A DNA stretch of 64,000 bases from Ruegeria lacuscaerulensis (GTDB taxonomy: Bacteria; Pseudomonadota; Alphaproteobacteria; Rhodobacterales; Rhodobacteraceae): assembly GCF_013031245.1 (NCBI RefSeq), contig NZ_WPZL01000007.1, positions 119,005-183,004 on the forward strand, written 5' to 3'. Below the pieces are notes generated by a model. That model did not search any database, was not told the DNA's origin, and was given only the letters and a program-made list of their open reading frames with translations. A program made the translations under genes and the position numbers. Shown here one piece after another: positions 30,214-41,829 of the stretch (the first letter of the stretch is position 1; each line of letters opens with the position of its first letter).

Positions 30214-30307
30214 GGGAACCCTCCGTGAAGCACTGCTCCGAGGATGAAATATCTCATGGGTTCAACCGGTTGGTCAAAGCCAAGCTGATCTTGTGGTTAA
30301 CCCTTTG

Positions 30308-30811
30308 TCACCACGCTTCGGGTTGCTGAGTGTAGGCAATGTAGAGCGGGTGTTTCGGATGCCCCCCCTTGGTCAACCCCAGATGAAACAGGGGCTGTCC
30401 GGTGCCGCGAAGCAAACTTTCGACGGCCGGGCCACGCTCGAGATGTGCGCCGTGCGTGCCCCAGGCAGCAATAATCTGATCGGCCCAATCAACGCCGTCC
30501 AGAATGGCTGTGTCATTCTCTGGACCGACGGGGTCCGTGGCGGCCCGCATTTTGCGCGGATCGGTGTCGCGCCAGGCAAAGATGTTAGTCACCTGAAACG
30601 CGCCAAACCCCAGCGCCCGCGCACGTCGTTCGCAGCGTTCCACTGTCGGGTCGTTTTGCACCTCGGTCGCGGTGGACGGATTCAGCATCACGAACAGCGC
30701 CTTGCGACCCTCCGGGTCCCAGATACGGGTCAGACTATAGCGATACTTCTCGCAATCGGAATATACGGCGGTTGAGGGCGCGTCGCCCTTGGTATGGGAA
30801 CGGGTGATCAT
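30308..30811 (-). CDS. DUF1643 domain protein
   Basis: A 167-aa soluble protein matching DUF1643: ALFVMLNPSTA near residue 40, NDPTVERCERRARALGFG, VTNIFAWRDTDP and IIAAWGTHG in order. The function is not known; the conserved NPSTA and WG motifs suggest an enzyme or nucleotide-related role. It sits between the RTX gene and a divergent lysine-rich small gene, within the broken rbfA-truB-rpsO-pnp array. Confidence 0.88.
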   Translation of the reverse strand: MITRSHTKGDAPSTAVYSDCEKYRYSLTRIWDPEGRKALFVMLNPSTATEVQNDPTVERCERRARALGFGAFQVTNIFAWRDTDPRKMRAATDPVGPENDTAILDGVDWADQIIAAWGTHGAHLERGPAVESLLRGTGQPLFHLGLTKGGHPKHPLYIAYTQQPEAW

Positions 30812-30907
30812 ACTTGATTTTCCGTTGCGTTAATTTGATACCACAACATATGGATTGTGTTCTCGTTTTGTGCCAGCGTGTTTGTATTGATTCGATAGGA
30901 GATTGAA

Positions 30908-31108
30908 ATGCCACCGAAAAAGCAACCCGCCAAAAAGAATACTGACGGCAAAAAGAAGAAGACTGAGAGCAAAAAACAGTCTGGGAACAAAGTCTCGTCC
31001 TTGGCCTCAAAGGTACTTTCCGGGAAGAAAACTCCCACTAAGAAAGAGATTAAATCTCTAGCCGCCTCGGTTTTGTCTCAGGACGAAACCAAAGGCAAAA
31101 GAAAATAG
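30908..31108 (+). CDS. Small lysine-rich protein
   Basis: A 66-aa highly basic protein: an N-terminal Lys-rich tail (residues 1-28) followed by a short conserved-looking unit (KVSSLASKVLSGKKT, IKSLAASVLSQDE). From memory, similar small proteins with a VSxLASKxL...AASALxQ pattern occur widely in Gram-negatives without known function; this recall is not verified. AGGAG lies 7 bases before the ATG, supporting translation. It is convergent with truB, whose stop is 1 base away. Nucleic-acid binding is plausible from charge only. Confidence 0.7.
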   Translation: MPPKKQPAKKNTDGKKKKTESKKQSGNKVSSLASKVLSGKKTPTKKEIKSLAASVLSQDETKGKRK

Positions 31109-31109
31109 T

Positions 31110-32015
31110 TCAGGCAACAAATACTCGGCTGGGGTGCAATTCGCCGGATTTGTAGACGCCCACGGCCACGGCCTTTCCATCCAGCGAAGCCCAAGCCTCA
31201 TCGCCGTATTCCACGTCTGAGGCCAGCACCATGCCCGGATTGCCGTTGCGCAAGCGGGTGGCGCCCTCGGGGGTGCATTTCAACTCGGGCAGGTCCGACA
31301 GGCCGGTTTCCAACGGGTGCAGATAATCGTCCAGCGCTGTGGTTTTGGCCATGTCGTCAATCTGTTCGATGCTCAACCCGTCCTCGGCCTCGAAGGGTCC
31401 GGACCAGATGCGGCGGAGTTCTTTGACGTGGCCGTGGCATCCCAGCGCTTCACCCAGATCGCGGGCGATTGAGCGGACATAACCGCCCTTGCCGCAGGTC
31501 ATTTCCAGCACAACGTGGTCTTCGTCGGGGCGGTCGACCAGTATCAGCTCTTCGACCCACAGGGCGCGCGCGGACAGTTCCACATCCTCACCGTCGCGCG
31601 CCAGCTTGTATGCGCGCTGGCCATCGATTTTCACGGCCGAAAACTTAGGCGGGACCTGCATGATCTCACCCAAAAACGGGCTCAGCGCCTGTTTGATCTC
31701 GTCATCTGAGGGGCGCGCGGTGCTTTCGGCAATCACTTCGCCTTCGGCATCGTCGGTGTTGGTGGCCTGACCCAGACGCACGGTGAATATGTAAGCTTTC
31801 AACGCGTCTGTGATATAGGGAACGGTCTTGGTTGCCTCGCCCAAGGCCACGGCCAGAACGCCGGTCGCTTCGGGGTCCAGCGTACCCGCATGACCCGCCT
31901 TTTTCGCGTCCATCGCCCAACGCACCTTGTTGACCACGGCGGTCGAGGTCATGCCCGCAGGCTTGTCCACCACCAGCCAGCCGGAAATGTCACGACCCTT
32001 GCGTTTGCGTCCCAT
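31110..32015 (-). CDS. truB: tRNA pseudouridine-55 synthase
   Basis: A 301-aa pseudouridine synthase modifying U55 in the T-loop of tRNAs. The catalytic Asp is in [14 protein letters not shown] (about residue 44), preceded by [29 protein letters not shown] is the second TruB motif. The C-terminal ~60 residues form the usual PUA-like end. It is downstream of rbfA, as in many bacteria, but a phosphodiester glycosidase gene lies between. Confidence 0.95.
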   Translation of the reverse strand: MGRKRKGRDISGWLVVDKPAGMTSTAVVNKVRWAMDAKKAGHAGTLDPEATGVLAVALGEATKTVPYITDALKAYIFTVRLGQATNTDDAEGEVIAESTARPSDDEIKQALSPFLGEIMQVPPKFSAVKIDGQRAYKLARDGEDVELSARALWVEELILVDRPDEDHVVLEMTCGKGGYVRSIARDLGEALGCHGHVKELRRIWSGPFEAEDGLSIEQIDDMAKTTALDDYLHPLETGLSDLPELKCTPEGATRLRNGNPGMVLASDVEYGDEAWASLDGKAVAVGVYKSGELHPSRVFVA

Positions 32016-32097
32016 CTTGCACCTTGAGTTTTGCCGAGGCGCGCGACCTAGCGGATCGGTCGGGCGCTGTCAATTTAGCATGAAGGGTGGAAGGCCG

Positions 32098-32835
32098 TCA
32101 GGGAATATCCTGCACCACGCCCACGATCGGACCCAGCGAAAACCCGACATCGGAGCGGTTGCTGGCGCGGTCGTACATGCGGGAAATATTGCCGTCGAAA
32201 AACAGCGCGTTCGGGGTGCCGACAACATCGCGGAACAGGCTGCCGAATTCATGGAAGGTGACGTAGTCTTCCGAGATTGCGAACACGGCGCGCGAACCAT
32301 CGTCGCTGGTGCCGACCCCGTTGCGCACATAGCGCGAGGTCGAATCGGGCAGGAAACGTGGGTGCAGCTCGCCATCGATCACCAGCATCGGACCGGATTG
32401 GCTGGCAAAGCGGCACTCGGGTGCCTGATCGACGTAGTCCAGCGTTTCGAACACGTCTGCGCGGCCGTCGCGGATGCAGAACACGCCGTTCGGCAGCAGA
32501 CCGAAATTGCCCGGCCCGGCATTGGGAATCACGCGCATGACCTCTTCGCCCTCTTCCAAATAGTGGCCAACGGGTGAACGGTCGTCGTGATACATACCTG
32601 CGTTCATCGCAAAAGCCAGTCGCAGGCCATTGGGTTCAAGCGCCTCGTTCACCGAGGAAAAATGGCCCAACAGGTCGCCGTTTTCATCATTCAGAAACAG
32701 GCGCAGGTCTTCGTTGGCGGCATCCACCTCGCAGATGGTGTACCGCTTATCCTCATGGGTCAGCTTTTCACAGGTGACCGCAGAGGCTTGCGCCGCCCAA
32801 AGGGCCGCGCCCAGCGTGGCCAGCGTGCGGATCAC
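32098..32835 (-). CDS. Exported phosphodiester glycosidase family protein (NAGPA/DUF2233)
   Basis: A 245-aa protein with a signal peptide ([19 protein letters not shown]). Conserved features of the DUF2233/NAGPA fold are visible: [40 protein letters not shown] and [12 protein letters not shown]. Relatives cleave sugar phosphodiesters; here the periplasmic target may be envelope polymer, an inference. Its start overlaps the rbfA stop by 4 bases (32832-32835), so it is co-translated with a ribosome assembly gene. Confidence 0.85.
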   Translation of the reverse strand: MIRTLATLGAALWAAQASAVTCEKLTHEDKRYTICEVDAANEDLRLFLNDENGDLLGHFSSVNEALEPNGLRLAFAMNAGMYHDDRSPVGHYLEEGEEVMRVIPNAGPGNFGLLPNGVFCIRDGRADVFETLDYVDQAPECRFASQSGPMLVIDGELHPRFLPDSTSRYVRNGVGTSDDGSRAVFAISEDYVTFHEFGSLFRDVVGTPNALFFDGNISRMYDRASNRSDVGFSLGPIVGVVQDIP

Positions 32836-33227
32836 TCGTCGAGATCGCGGCGCACCGCGTCCTGATCGAACATGCGACGGGTGTCGTCGAGACGGTCAAA
32901 CGTGTCATCCAGACGGAACCGCAGATCGGGCGAGAATTTCAGGCCCACCTTCTTGCCGACCATGCGCCGCAGCTCACCTTTGTTGCGGGCCAGCAATTCG
33001 ATCACGTCCTCCTGCCCCTTACCGCCCAAGGGCAGCACATAGGCGGTGGCGATCTTAAGATCGGGCGAGGTGCGCACCTCACCCACGGTGATCGACATGC
33101 GGTTCAGGTCGGGGTCGTGGACATCGCCGCGCGCCAGAACTTCGGACAGGGTGCGGCGGATCAGTTCGCCGACGCGTAGCTGTCGTTGGGACGGGCCGGG
33201 GCCATCGTGGAATTTGTTCTTTGCCAT
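32832..33227 (-). CDS. rbfA: Ribosome-binding factor A
   Basis: A 131-aa 30S maturation factor with the KH-like fold: [41 protein letters not shown] and [14 protein letters not shown] are the classic motifs. It assists 16S rRNA 5'-end processing and cold adaptation. First gene of a unit with the glycosidase and truB; divergent from dapB. Confidence 0.95.
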   Translation of the reverse strand: MAKNKFHDGPGPSQRQLRVGELIRRTLSEVLARGDVHDPDLNRMSITVGEVRTSPDLKIATAYVLPLGGKGQEDVIELLARNKGELRRMVGKKVGLKFSPDLRFRLDDTFDRLDDTRRMFDQDAVRRDLDE

Positions 33228-33318
33228 TCCCCCGATCTAAGCCCAAAGCGAGGCTTTGCCAAGCGGGCGCGAACGGGGTAGGAGGCTTTGAGCCGACTTC
33301 AACAAAAGGACCAGCGCA

Positions 33319-34128
33319 ATGACCCATATTCCGGGGATCGTCATCACAGGGGCTTCGGGCCGCATGGGGCAGATGCTGATCAAGACCGTGACGGACAGCG
33401 ATCACGCACGTCTGGTCGGCGTGGTCGAGCGTGCAGGTCACGACTGGATCGGACAGGACGTCGGCGAAGCGATGGGCGGTCAGGCGTTGGGCGTGTCCGT
33501 AACCGATGATCCGCTGGAGGCCTTCGCGCAGGCGCAGGCCGTGATTGATTTCACAGCGCCCGAGGCAACGCTGGAATTTGCCGCGCTGGCTGCGCAGGCG
33601 CGTTGTGTGCATGTGATCGGCACCACCGGCATGACGGATGAGCAGATCGCGGCTTTAGAGCCAGCTGCGCGTCACGCCGTCATCGTGCGGGCCGGGAACA
33701 TGAGCCTTGGCGTCAACCTGCTGGTACAACTGACCAAAAAGGTCGCGGCTGCACTGGACGAGGATTTCGACATCGAGATCATCGAAGGCCATCACCAACA
33801 CAAGGTCGACGCGCCTTCGGGCACGGCCCTGATGCTCGGTGAAGCCGCCGCCGAAGGGCGGGGCGTCAATCTGACGGATGTCTCGGACCGGGGCCGCGAT
33901 GGCATCACCGGCGCGCGAAAGCGGGGTGACATCGGGTTCCACGCCATTCGCGGCGGCGACATCGTCGGCGAACATGACGTGCTGTTCGCCGCGCCCGGAG
34001 AGCGTATTGTCCTGCGCCATCTGGCCTCTGACCGCGCCATTTTTGCCCGTGGCGCGCTGAAGGCGGCGCTGTGGGGGCAGGGCAAGGCGCCCGGCCAGTA
34101 TGACATGGTGGATGTGCTGGGGCTGTAA
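33319..34128 (+). CDS. dapB: 4-hydroxy-tetrahydrodipicolinate reductase
   Basis: A 269-aa NAD(P)H-dependent enzyme of lysine and diaminopimelate synthesis. The Rossmann motif [11 protein letters not shown] is at residues 7-17, and the active-site block [16 protein letters not shown] (His pair and Lys) is near residue 155. AAAGGA is 8 bases before ATG 33319. Monocistronic; convergent with the AlaRS-like gene, 6 bases apart. Confidence 0.96.
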   Translation: MTHIPGIVITGASGRMGQMLIKTVTDSDHARLVGVVERAGHDWIGQDVGEAMGGQALGVSVTDDPLEAFAQAQAVIDFTAPEATLEFAALAAQARCVHVIGTTGMTDEQIAALEPAARHAVIVRAGNMSLGVNLLVQLTKKVAAALDEDFDIEIIEGHHQHKVDAPSGTALMLGEAAAEGRGVNLTDVSDRGRDGITGARKRGDIGFHAIRGGDIVGEHDVLFAAPGERIVLRHLASDRAIFARGALKAALWGQGKAPGQYDMVDVLGL

Positions 34129-34134
34129 GCCCCG

Positions 34135-34995
34135 TCACCGGAACGCCGCCAGACCGGGCGGCTCCGCGCCCTCCTGTTCCGCATTCGAAAACAAAACTCC
34201 CAACCGCTGATCCCAAGTCGGATACTGGCCTGTCAGAGCATAGGTGAGACGTTCGGCTCCGATGGAAATCCCAAGGGGCGCAGCCTCGCCGCCAATCACG
34301 ATTTCTCCGATCTCGGTCCAGTCTGGGGGTGGAGGGTAGGCTGTCGGCGCAGGCTCATCCACGTCGCCGACGCGGTAATAGACACCCATGGTCACGATAT
34401 AGTCATCGCCAAATGGGTCGGGAAAGAAGAACCCCGAGGCATCGCGGGCGGCCAGTGCTTCTGCCTCATCGCGCAGCAGGACCTTTTCGGCAAACGGCAA
34501 ACCCATCTCATCCAGGACCGGGCGCATTTCCTCTGATTGCGGCACGCTGACAAAGGCGATTCGCGACGGGTCGAGGCCAAACACTTCGGTCAGAAGGCGC
34601 AGCATCAGGCGGGTTGTTGTCTGACCGTTGGCATCGCCGGCGGGGTGGCAACCGACCTCGTGGAACAGGGGCAGGACATCCGCGCGGGATTTTTCATCGA
34701 CATCGCCCACCCTCGCCAGAGGCTGAATCACAAAGGCATTCGAGGGCAGGGCGGCCTGATCGAAATCGTGCCGTAGGCCGCCATTGTAGTCATCAATTCC
34801 AGTCGCAATTGAATGCGGCTTGGCTTCTGTAAATCCAAACTCGGCAAAGGCCGCTTTCAGACGGTTCAAAATATCGGCGAATTCCTGTTCAAACGCGTCA
34901 TTCTGATCGGCTGCCCCGATTGCCAGCCGTGGCAGCATCGTTCCGACTGTCGCTGCTGTTCCAAGTTGGACCACTCTACGTCTGTTCCATCCCAT
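34135..34995 (-). CDS. Exported protein resembling the alanyl-tRNA synthetase catalytic core
   Basis: A 286-aa protein. The N-terminus (NRRRVVQLGTAATVGTMLPRL) is a Tat-like signal. The rest follows the order of a class II AlaRS aminoacylation domain: QPLARVGDVDE then LFHEVGCHPAGD (residues 91-121, compare AlaRS QxxIR...FFEMLGNFSFGD, motif 2), LMLRLLTEVFGLDPSRI (130-146), GDDYIVTMGVYYRVGD (196-211), and PLGISIGAERLTYAL (240-254, compare GMGLERL, motif 3). It has no tRNA-recognition or editing domain. The open frame reaches 35082; ATG 34995 with GGAG upstream gives the signal. Activity and substrate are unknown. Confidence 0.65.
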   Translation of the reverse strand: MGWNRRRVVQLGTAATVGTMLPRLAIGAADQNDAFEQEFADILNRLKAAFAEFGFTEAKPHSIATGIDDYNGGLRHDFDQAALPSNAFVIQPLARVGDVDEKSRADVLPLFHEVGCHPAGDANGQTTTRLMLRLLTEVFGLDPSRIAFVSVPQSEEMRPVLDEMGLPFAEKVLLRDEAEALAARDASGFFFPDPFGDDYIVTMGVYYRVGDVDEPAPTAYPPPPDWTEIGEIVIGGEAAPLGISIGAERLTYALTGQYPTWDQRLGVLFSNAEQEGAEPPGLAAFR

Positions 34996-35071
34996 GTGAT
35001 GTCTCCCGTGCGCACTAATGCGTTTATCGAGAGTATCACAGATGTTTGGCGTGAACGTTAAGGGATTCTGA

Positions 35072-35099
35072 AAACGCGCCAAGCCAGGCTGGCGCGTTT
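35072..35099 (-). terminator. Terminator of the tmp-like operon
   Basis: A perfect 10-bp stem AAACGCGCCA (35072-35081) / TGGCGCGTTT (35090-35099) with an 8-base loop, immediately after the stop of the AllA-like gene at 35104. On the minus strand the stem ends in GTTTT. Confidence 0.75.
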
Positions 35100-35103
35100 C
35101 AGA

Positions 35104-35768
35104 TCAAGATTCCCTGATCTTCTCTGCGCGCAGCGGGCAGGCAAGGTAAACACCGAATTCTTTGCCGATGTCCGCACTTACCCGCGCATGCACCCGGCCT
35201 TGCCTATCAAGAAAACGCTGGTTGTCCTCGACGGGGAAAATCCCCTCGTGCCAGATGCCGGGATGGATATAGAGACCCCGCGAGCCGTCGCACCAGAACG
35301 CTACCACTTTCTCGGGCGTCAGGTTATCGCCGGGTAGGGCGGCGGGGATGATGAACGGCTTGTTGTCCAGCGGCCAGAACATCTGCCCGCCATCCGGGTG
35401 ATAGTTCATGTGCCACAGCAGTACCTGATCGCGCGGCGCGGTTTGCCGGTCGGTCTGGGCCTGCTGCGGATCTGTCGACCAACCGAGAACGTAGTGGCCG
35501 TTGACCGCTTCGTTCTCGCCATAAAGGACATCGCCCTTCCACTCGCCACGAAAGGTGCCTTCGACCCAACCACCTTCGTCGCCGGTGCCTTTGTCGATGG
35601 GCCGCCAGCCCTGTTGCGGCCAGCGGGTGATTTCGATCTCGAACCCTTCGGGGTCATCGACCAGACAGCCATAACCCTTGACCGACTCGTCCGTGGCGCG
35701 GATCAGCGGCACCTCGTGCCAGGGCAGCGAGGGTTTCGTACTGGCCTCAAAGATGTATTCCGGCGCGC

Positions 35769-35772
<4 letters not shown>
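35104..35772 (-). CDS. Ureidoglycolate lyase (AllA)-like cupin protein
   Basis: A 222-aa protein with AllA-family features: RPLxxWP-like N-terminal region replaced by EIEITRWPQQGWRPID, a central cupin block, and RGLYIHPGIWHEGIFP with the His residues expected to hold a metal. AllA cleaves ureidoglycolate in purine breakdown, but no other allantoin gene is near. It is the third gene of an operon with TmpA- and TmpB-like oxygenases (its start overlaps the HD gene stop by 4 bases), so another role in that pathway is more likely. Followed directly by a terminator. Confidence 0.75.
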
Positions 35773-37588
<1,816 letters not shown>

Positions 37589-37591
37589 CTA

Positions 37592-38446
37592 ATGGCTAAG
37601 AAAAAGATCGGATTGCCGCCGCTGGACTGGCTGCGCGTGTTCGAAGCCGCCGGGCGTCTGGGCGGCTTTTCGGCGGCGGCGCGGGAATTTGGCCTGACCC
37701 AAGCAGCGGTCAGTCAGCGGATCGGCAACCTGGAGGCCTGGCTGGGCCGGACGCTGTTTGTGCGCGAGGCGCGGGGGGTGTCGCTGACAGTTGAAGGCGA
37801 GAGCTATCTGCCGCTTGTGCAGGACAGCCTACAGGCGCTGGAACGCAATACCGAGGATCTGTTCGGGAAATCGCCGCGCGAATTGCGCGTGGCCGGGTTG
37901 TCATCGAACATTCACGCGCTGGTGGTGCCCGGCATTGCCCGGTTTCTGGAATTGCGACCGAATGTGCGTGTGATGACCGATTCCGTGGCACGGCGGTCGT
38001 CTCTGGATGAAGAACGGACGTGGCTGCAAATCCGCTACGGGCGCGGTGCCTGGCCAGGGCGGGATGCGGAACTGATTGCGCCCGAAGTGCTGGTGCCGAT
38101 GGCCGCGCCGGGTGTGGATTGGGGGGCACCGCTGATCGACTTGCGTGGGGAACGGCCGGGCTGGCGGGACTGGTCGCGCAAGGCGGATCAGGGCGATCTG
38201 AATCCGTCAAACATCAGCTTCGATTCGATGGAGCACGCCCTTTCAGCGGCCCGGCAAGGGATGGGTGTGGCGCTGGGGTCGGTACCGCTGGCCAGGGCCG
38301 ATTTGCAGGTGGGGCGGTTGCGTCAGCTTGAGTTGCCACACTTGGAAACGCGAGATGGGTATTGGCTGACCTGGCCCGAAGACCGCGCAAAATCCCAAAA
38401 ACAGCGTGCTTTGATTGCGGATTTCCTGCAGGCGCTGCGGGGTTAG
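37592..38446 (+). CDS. LysR family regulator, GcvA-like, probably controlling the tmp-like operon
   Basis: A 284-aa LTTR from ATG 37592 (TTG 37580 is an alternative). The winged helix is at residues ~12-65 (LGGFSAAAREFGLTQAAVSQRI, then LFVREARGVSLT). The effector domain has GcvA-like features (RYGRGAWPG, then GMGVALGSVPLA). It is divergent from the TmpA-like gene with 99 bases between, the classical arrangement for an LTTR and its target; the shared region contains an A+T-rich ATTACGACAATTAAT stretch that could hold the operator. Confidence 0.88.
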   Translation: MAKKKIGLPPLDWLRVFEAAGRLGGFSAAAREFGLTQAAVSQRIGNLEAWLGRTLFVREARGVSLTVEGESYLPLVQDSLQALERNTEDLFGKSPRELRVAGLSSNIHALVVPGIARFLELRPNVRVMTDSVARRSSLDEERTWLQIRYGRGAWPGRDAELIAPEVLVPMAAPGVDWGAPLIDLRGERPGWRDWSRKADQGDLNPSNISFDSMEHALSAARQGMGVALGSVPLARADLQVGRLRQLELPHLETRDGYWLTWPEDRAKSQKQRALIADFLQALRG

Positions 38447-38450
38447 GCGA

Positions 38451-38633
38451 TCAAAAGTCGATCGCGATGCCTTTTTTCTCCCAATCGCCATAGCGGGCCG
38501 GGTCTGGGCCGTCGCGCCCGCCCAGTTCCTTGGGAATCTCTTTTGCCTCGGCCTCGGCTTTGCGGCGGCGCTCTTCAGCCTCGGCCAGCGCGCGCCGGGC
38601 GGCGGGGGGCAGGTCTTTGCGGTCGTCACTCAT
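38451..38633 (-). CDS. DUF1674 protein (succinate dehydrogenase assembly factor 4-like)
   Basis: A 60-aa protein with a charged, coiled N-terminal half (AEERRRKAEAEAKE) and the diagnostic C-terminus GGRDGPDPARYGDWEKKG ending AIDF, which is the SDHAF4/Sdh8 motif. The mitochondrial homologue shields flavinated SdhA during complex II assembly, so a similar role is plausible. The start ATG 38633 is well upstream of the motif. It is convergent with the LysR gene and divergent from rsmB. Confidence 0.9.
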   Translation of the reverse strand: MSDDRKDLPPAARRALAEAEERRRKAEAEAKEIPKELGGRDGPDPARYGDWEKKGIAIDF

Positions 38634-38722
38634 GACATCGGGTTCCTTTCCGTGCAGGGGCTTGATATACGCCCCCGTCCGCCCTTGGCAATGCGGGCGA
38701 GGGTCACAGCAAAGGCAGTTCC

Positions 38723-39979
38723 ATGTCCGACAACGCAACAGCGGCGCGACGCAGCGCGATCTATCTGCTGGATCAGATTCTGGGTGAAGGGCGGTTGTTG
38801 TCCGAATGCCTGGCCGCAGGTGCGCTGGAACGGCTTGGCCCGGAAGATCGCGCGCGGGCCCAACGTCTGACGCTGGAAACCCTGCGCGGGTTGGAGCGCG
38901 CTGACCGGCTGCTGGACAATCACCTGAGCCGGACACCGGCCCTGACCGTGCACAACGCCCTGCGGCTTGGCGCGGTCGAGCTGTGCCACGGCGAAGCGGC
39001 GCATGGCGTGGTCAATTCCATGGTCGAGATCGTCGGCCGTTCGCGCAAGCATGGGCGCCTTAAAGGCTTGGTCAACGCGGTTCTCCGTAGGGTCGCTGCT
39101 GAAGGGCCTGATGCATGGCCCAAAATGCGGGTGCCGCGCCTGCCGGAATGGCTGCGCGATCCGCTGATCATGGGGTGGGGTGCCGAGGCCGTTGCTGGCA
39201 TGGAACAGGCACATTTTGCGGGTGCCCCGTTGGACATCACTCCTAAACCGGGGGCGACCGGACCCGGTGAGGCCCTGCCAACGGGGTCGATGCGGGTGCA
39301 GGATGCCGGGCAGGTCTCTGCCTTACCCGGTTTTGATCGGGGTGAGTGGTGGGTTCAGGACGCGGCGGCGGCCTTGCCGGTGCGCATTCTGGCGCCGCAG
39401 ACCGGCGAGACCGTTCTGGATCTCTGCGCCGCACCGGGTGGAAAGACGCTGCAACTGGCTGCTGCAGGTGCCAAGGTCACGGCGCTGGATATCTCAGAAT
39501 CTCGGCTTGAACGGGTGCGCGAAAACCTTGCGCGTACTGGTCTGACAGCCGATGTTATCGCGGGTGATGCGCTGGAACATCAGGGTCAGTATGATGCCAT
39601 CCTGTTGGATGCGCCCTGTTCCGCCACAGGCACCATCCGCCGTCACCCCGACTTGCCCTTTGCCAAGGACGGATCAGAATTTGGCGGACTGATCGAATTG
39701 CAGGCGCAGATGCTGGCCCATGCCTGGACTCTGCTGAAACCCGGCGGGCGGCTCGTCTACTGTACCTGTTCCTTGCTGCCGGATGAGGGCGAGGTGCAGG
39801 TCGAAGACGCGCTGAAGATGTATCCGGATATGCGCATTGACCGCGTAGCTCTTAACGTTGCCGGTGTCGAACAGGGCTGGATCACAGACGAGGGCGGCCT
39901 GCGCCTGCGGCCCGACTACTGGGCGGACCGGGGCGGCATGGACGGCTTCTATATTGCCTGTCTGAACAAATCGGCCTGA
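38723..39979 (+). CDS. rsmB: RsmB/NOP family rRNA (cytosine-5) methyltransferase
   Basis: A 418-aa enzyme. Residues ~1-130 are a NusB-like RNA-binding domain, and the C-terminal half is the SAM methyltransferase with LDLCAAPGGKT (motif I), LLDAPCSATG (motif IV Cys) and VYCTCSLLPDEGE (catalytic Cys motif VI). RsmB modifies C967 of 16S rRNA in E. coli; a close alphaproteobacterial paralogue cannot be excluded. It begins a long same-strand run with heparinase-like, purH, lspA and others. Confidence 0.88.
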   Translation: MSDNATAARRSAIYLLDQILGEGRLLSECLAAGALERLGPEDRARAQRLTLETLRGLERADRLLDNHLSRTPALTVHNALRLGAVELCHGEAAHGVVNSMVEIVGRSRKHGRLKGLVNAVLRRVAAEGPDAWPKMRVPRLPEWLRDPLIMGWGAEAVAGMEQAHFAGAPLDITPKPGATGPGEALPTGSMRVQDAGQVSALPGFDRGEWWVQDAAAALPVRILAPQTGETVLDLCAAPGGKTLQLAAAGAKVTALDISESRLERVRENLARTGLTADVIAGDALEHQGQYDAILLDAPCSATGTIRRHPDLPFAKDGSEFGGLIELQAQMLAHAWTLLKPGGRLVYCTCSLLPDEGEVQVEDALKMYPDMRIDRVALNVAGVEQGWITDEGGLRLRPDYWADRGGMDGFYIACLNKSA

Positions 39980-40067
39980 GGCGACGCTTTTCGATGACTT
40001 GACGAACAACGCGGTCTATCGTTGGTTCAGGCGCCAGCAGAGCGCAAGAGGCAGAGTAACGAGCGTC

Positions 40068-41807
40068 ATGTCGAACTCAGATACCATGGCCAACCGGTGG
40101 ACACGGTTTCAAAACCGTCTCTACGCGCGCCTCAGCCAAAGGCGCAAGGCGGTTACCGGTTTTGTCGGTGAGCCTGAGCCTCGCACCGTTGGGTCATTTG
40201 CACGGGGTCGGCAGCTGGTGGCGGGAAATCTGCTGTTCGCCGGCTATCTGGTTGAGGCACAGGACACCGGCCTATGGGATGTAGTGGCCCCCAGCACCGG
40301 TTTTGACAATGAGCGTCACGGCTTTGCCTGGCTGGATGATCTGGCCGCCGTCGGAGATATGCGGGCGCGAGAAAAAGCCCAGCGTTGGGTCTGGGGGTGG
40401 ATCGATGCGCATGGCCGTGGGCAGGGCCCCGGCTGGGCACCCGATCTGACCGGACGGCGGGTGATGCGCTGGATCAACCACGCGATTTTCCTGCTGCGCG
40501 GCGCAGATGAGAAACAAAGCCGCGCGTTCTTCCGCTCATTGGCACAGCAAACCTGGTTCCTGTCCAAACGCTGGCAGGCGGCCACACCGGGCCTGCCCCG
40601 GTTTGAGGCTCTGGCCGGGCTGGTTCAGGCCGGGCTGGCACTGGAAGGGTTGGAGCAGTTGGCCGACCCGGCCCTGCGGGCGTTGGCGCGGGAATGTGAA
40701 AAGCAGATCGATCAGCACGGCGGAATTCCCACGCGCAACCCTGAGGAATTGCTGGAGGTCTTTACCTTGCTGGCCTGGACTTCGGCCGCACTCAGTGATC
40801 TGGGCCGGGGGACACCCGGTGCGCAGGCCAACGCGATCAAGCGCATGGCCCCCACCTTGCGCAGTCTGCGCCATTCCGATGGCGCCTTAGCTCGGTTCCA
40901 CGGCGGCGGGCGCGGGGTTGAAGGGCGGCTGGATCAGGCTTTGGCCAACAGCGGGGTCAGGCCGCAGCACGCGACGGGGCTGGCGATGGGCTATGCGCGG
41001 CTTTACGCAGCGCGGACCAGCGTGATCGTGGATGCAAACGTGCCCCCTAAAGGGGCCGCGTCCTATAATGCCCATGCCTCGACCCTTGCGTTTGAGCTGA
41101 CGTCCGGGCGGCGGCCGCTGATAGTGAATTGCGGTTCCGGTGAAAGTTTCGGGTCTGAATGGCGCCGTGCAGGTCGCGCCACACCGTCCCACTCGACCCT
41201 GTGTCTGGACGGGTTTTCCAGTGCCCGACTGGCGGCCCCTGCGCCCGGCACAGAGTTTGAAGCACTGGTCGATGCCCCTCAGGAAGTTCCGGTCGAATTC
41301 GAAGAGGCGTTCGAAGGCACGCGATTCATGGTGGGGCATGACGGTTATGCCAAGGTGTTTGGCCTGACCCACGCCCGTACGTTCGAGTTGCGGTTTGACG
41401 GGCGCGAACTGACCGGCGAGGACATTTTGCTGACCGCCACCGAAAAGGCGAAGCGTCAGTTTGACAGGGCGCTGGACGCCTCTGGGTTGAATGGGGTCGG
41501 GTTTGACATCCGGTTTCATTTGCATCCTGATGTGGATGCAGCCATTGATCTTGGCGGTGCGGCGGTGTCGATGGCGCTCAAAAGCGGTGAGATATGGGTT
41601 TTCCGCCATGACGGCGTCGGAAAATTGACCGTTGAACCAAGTGTTTACCTTGAAAAAGGCCGTCTGAAGCCACGCGCGACAAAACAGATCGTTCTATCCG
41701 GGCGCGCAATGGAGTATGCGACACGCGTCCGGTGGACGCTGAGCAAGGCACAGGATACCGCCTATGCCGTGCGCGATCTGCACCGGGACGAGCCCGAGTT
41801 TGACTGA
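40068..41807 (+). CDS. Heparinase II/III-like protein
   Basis: About 579 aa (ATG 40068; TTG 39999 and ATG 40086 are alternatives). The N-terminal half is an alpha/alpha toroid ([31 protein letters not shown]), and the second half is the beta-sandwich heparinase II/III domain ([34 protein letters not shown]). Roseobacter members lie next to purH and may act on a cell-envelope polysaccharide. No signal peptide is visible, so location is unclear. purH follows 22 bases later. Confidence 0.85.
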   Translation: MSNSDTMANRWTRFQNRLYARLSQRRKAVTGFVGEPEPRTVGSFARGRQLVAGNLLFAGYLVEAQDTGLWDVVAPSTGFDNERHGFAWLDDLAAVGDMRAREKAQRWVWGWIDAHGRGQGPGWAPDLTGRRVMRWINHAIFLLRGADEKQSRAFFRSLAQQTWFLSKRWQAATPGLPRFEALAGLVQAGLALEGLEQLADPALRALARECEKQIDQHGGIPTRNPEELLEVFTLLAWTSAALSDLGRGTPGAQANAIKRMAPTLRSLRHSDGALARFHGGGRGVEGRLDQALANSGVRPQHATGLAMGYARLYAARTSVIVDANVPPKGAASYNAHASTLAFELTSGRRPLIVNCGSGESFGSEWRRAGRATPSHSTLCLDGFSSARLAAPAPGTEFEALVDAPQEVPVEFEEAFEGTRFMVGHDGYAKVFGLTHARTFELRFDGRELTGEDILLTATEKAKRQFDRALDASGLNGVGFDIRFHLHPDVDAAIDLGGAAVSMALKSGEIWVFRHDGVGKLTVEPSVYLEKGRLKPRATKQIVLSGRAMEYATRVRWTLSKAQDTAYAVRDLHRDEPEFD

Positions 41808-41829
41808 CGCCAAAAGGACCTTTGGACCC

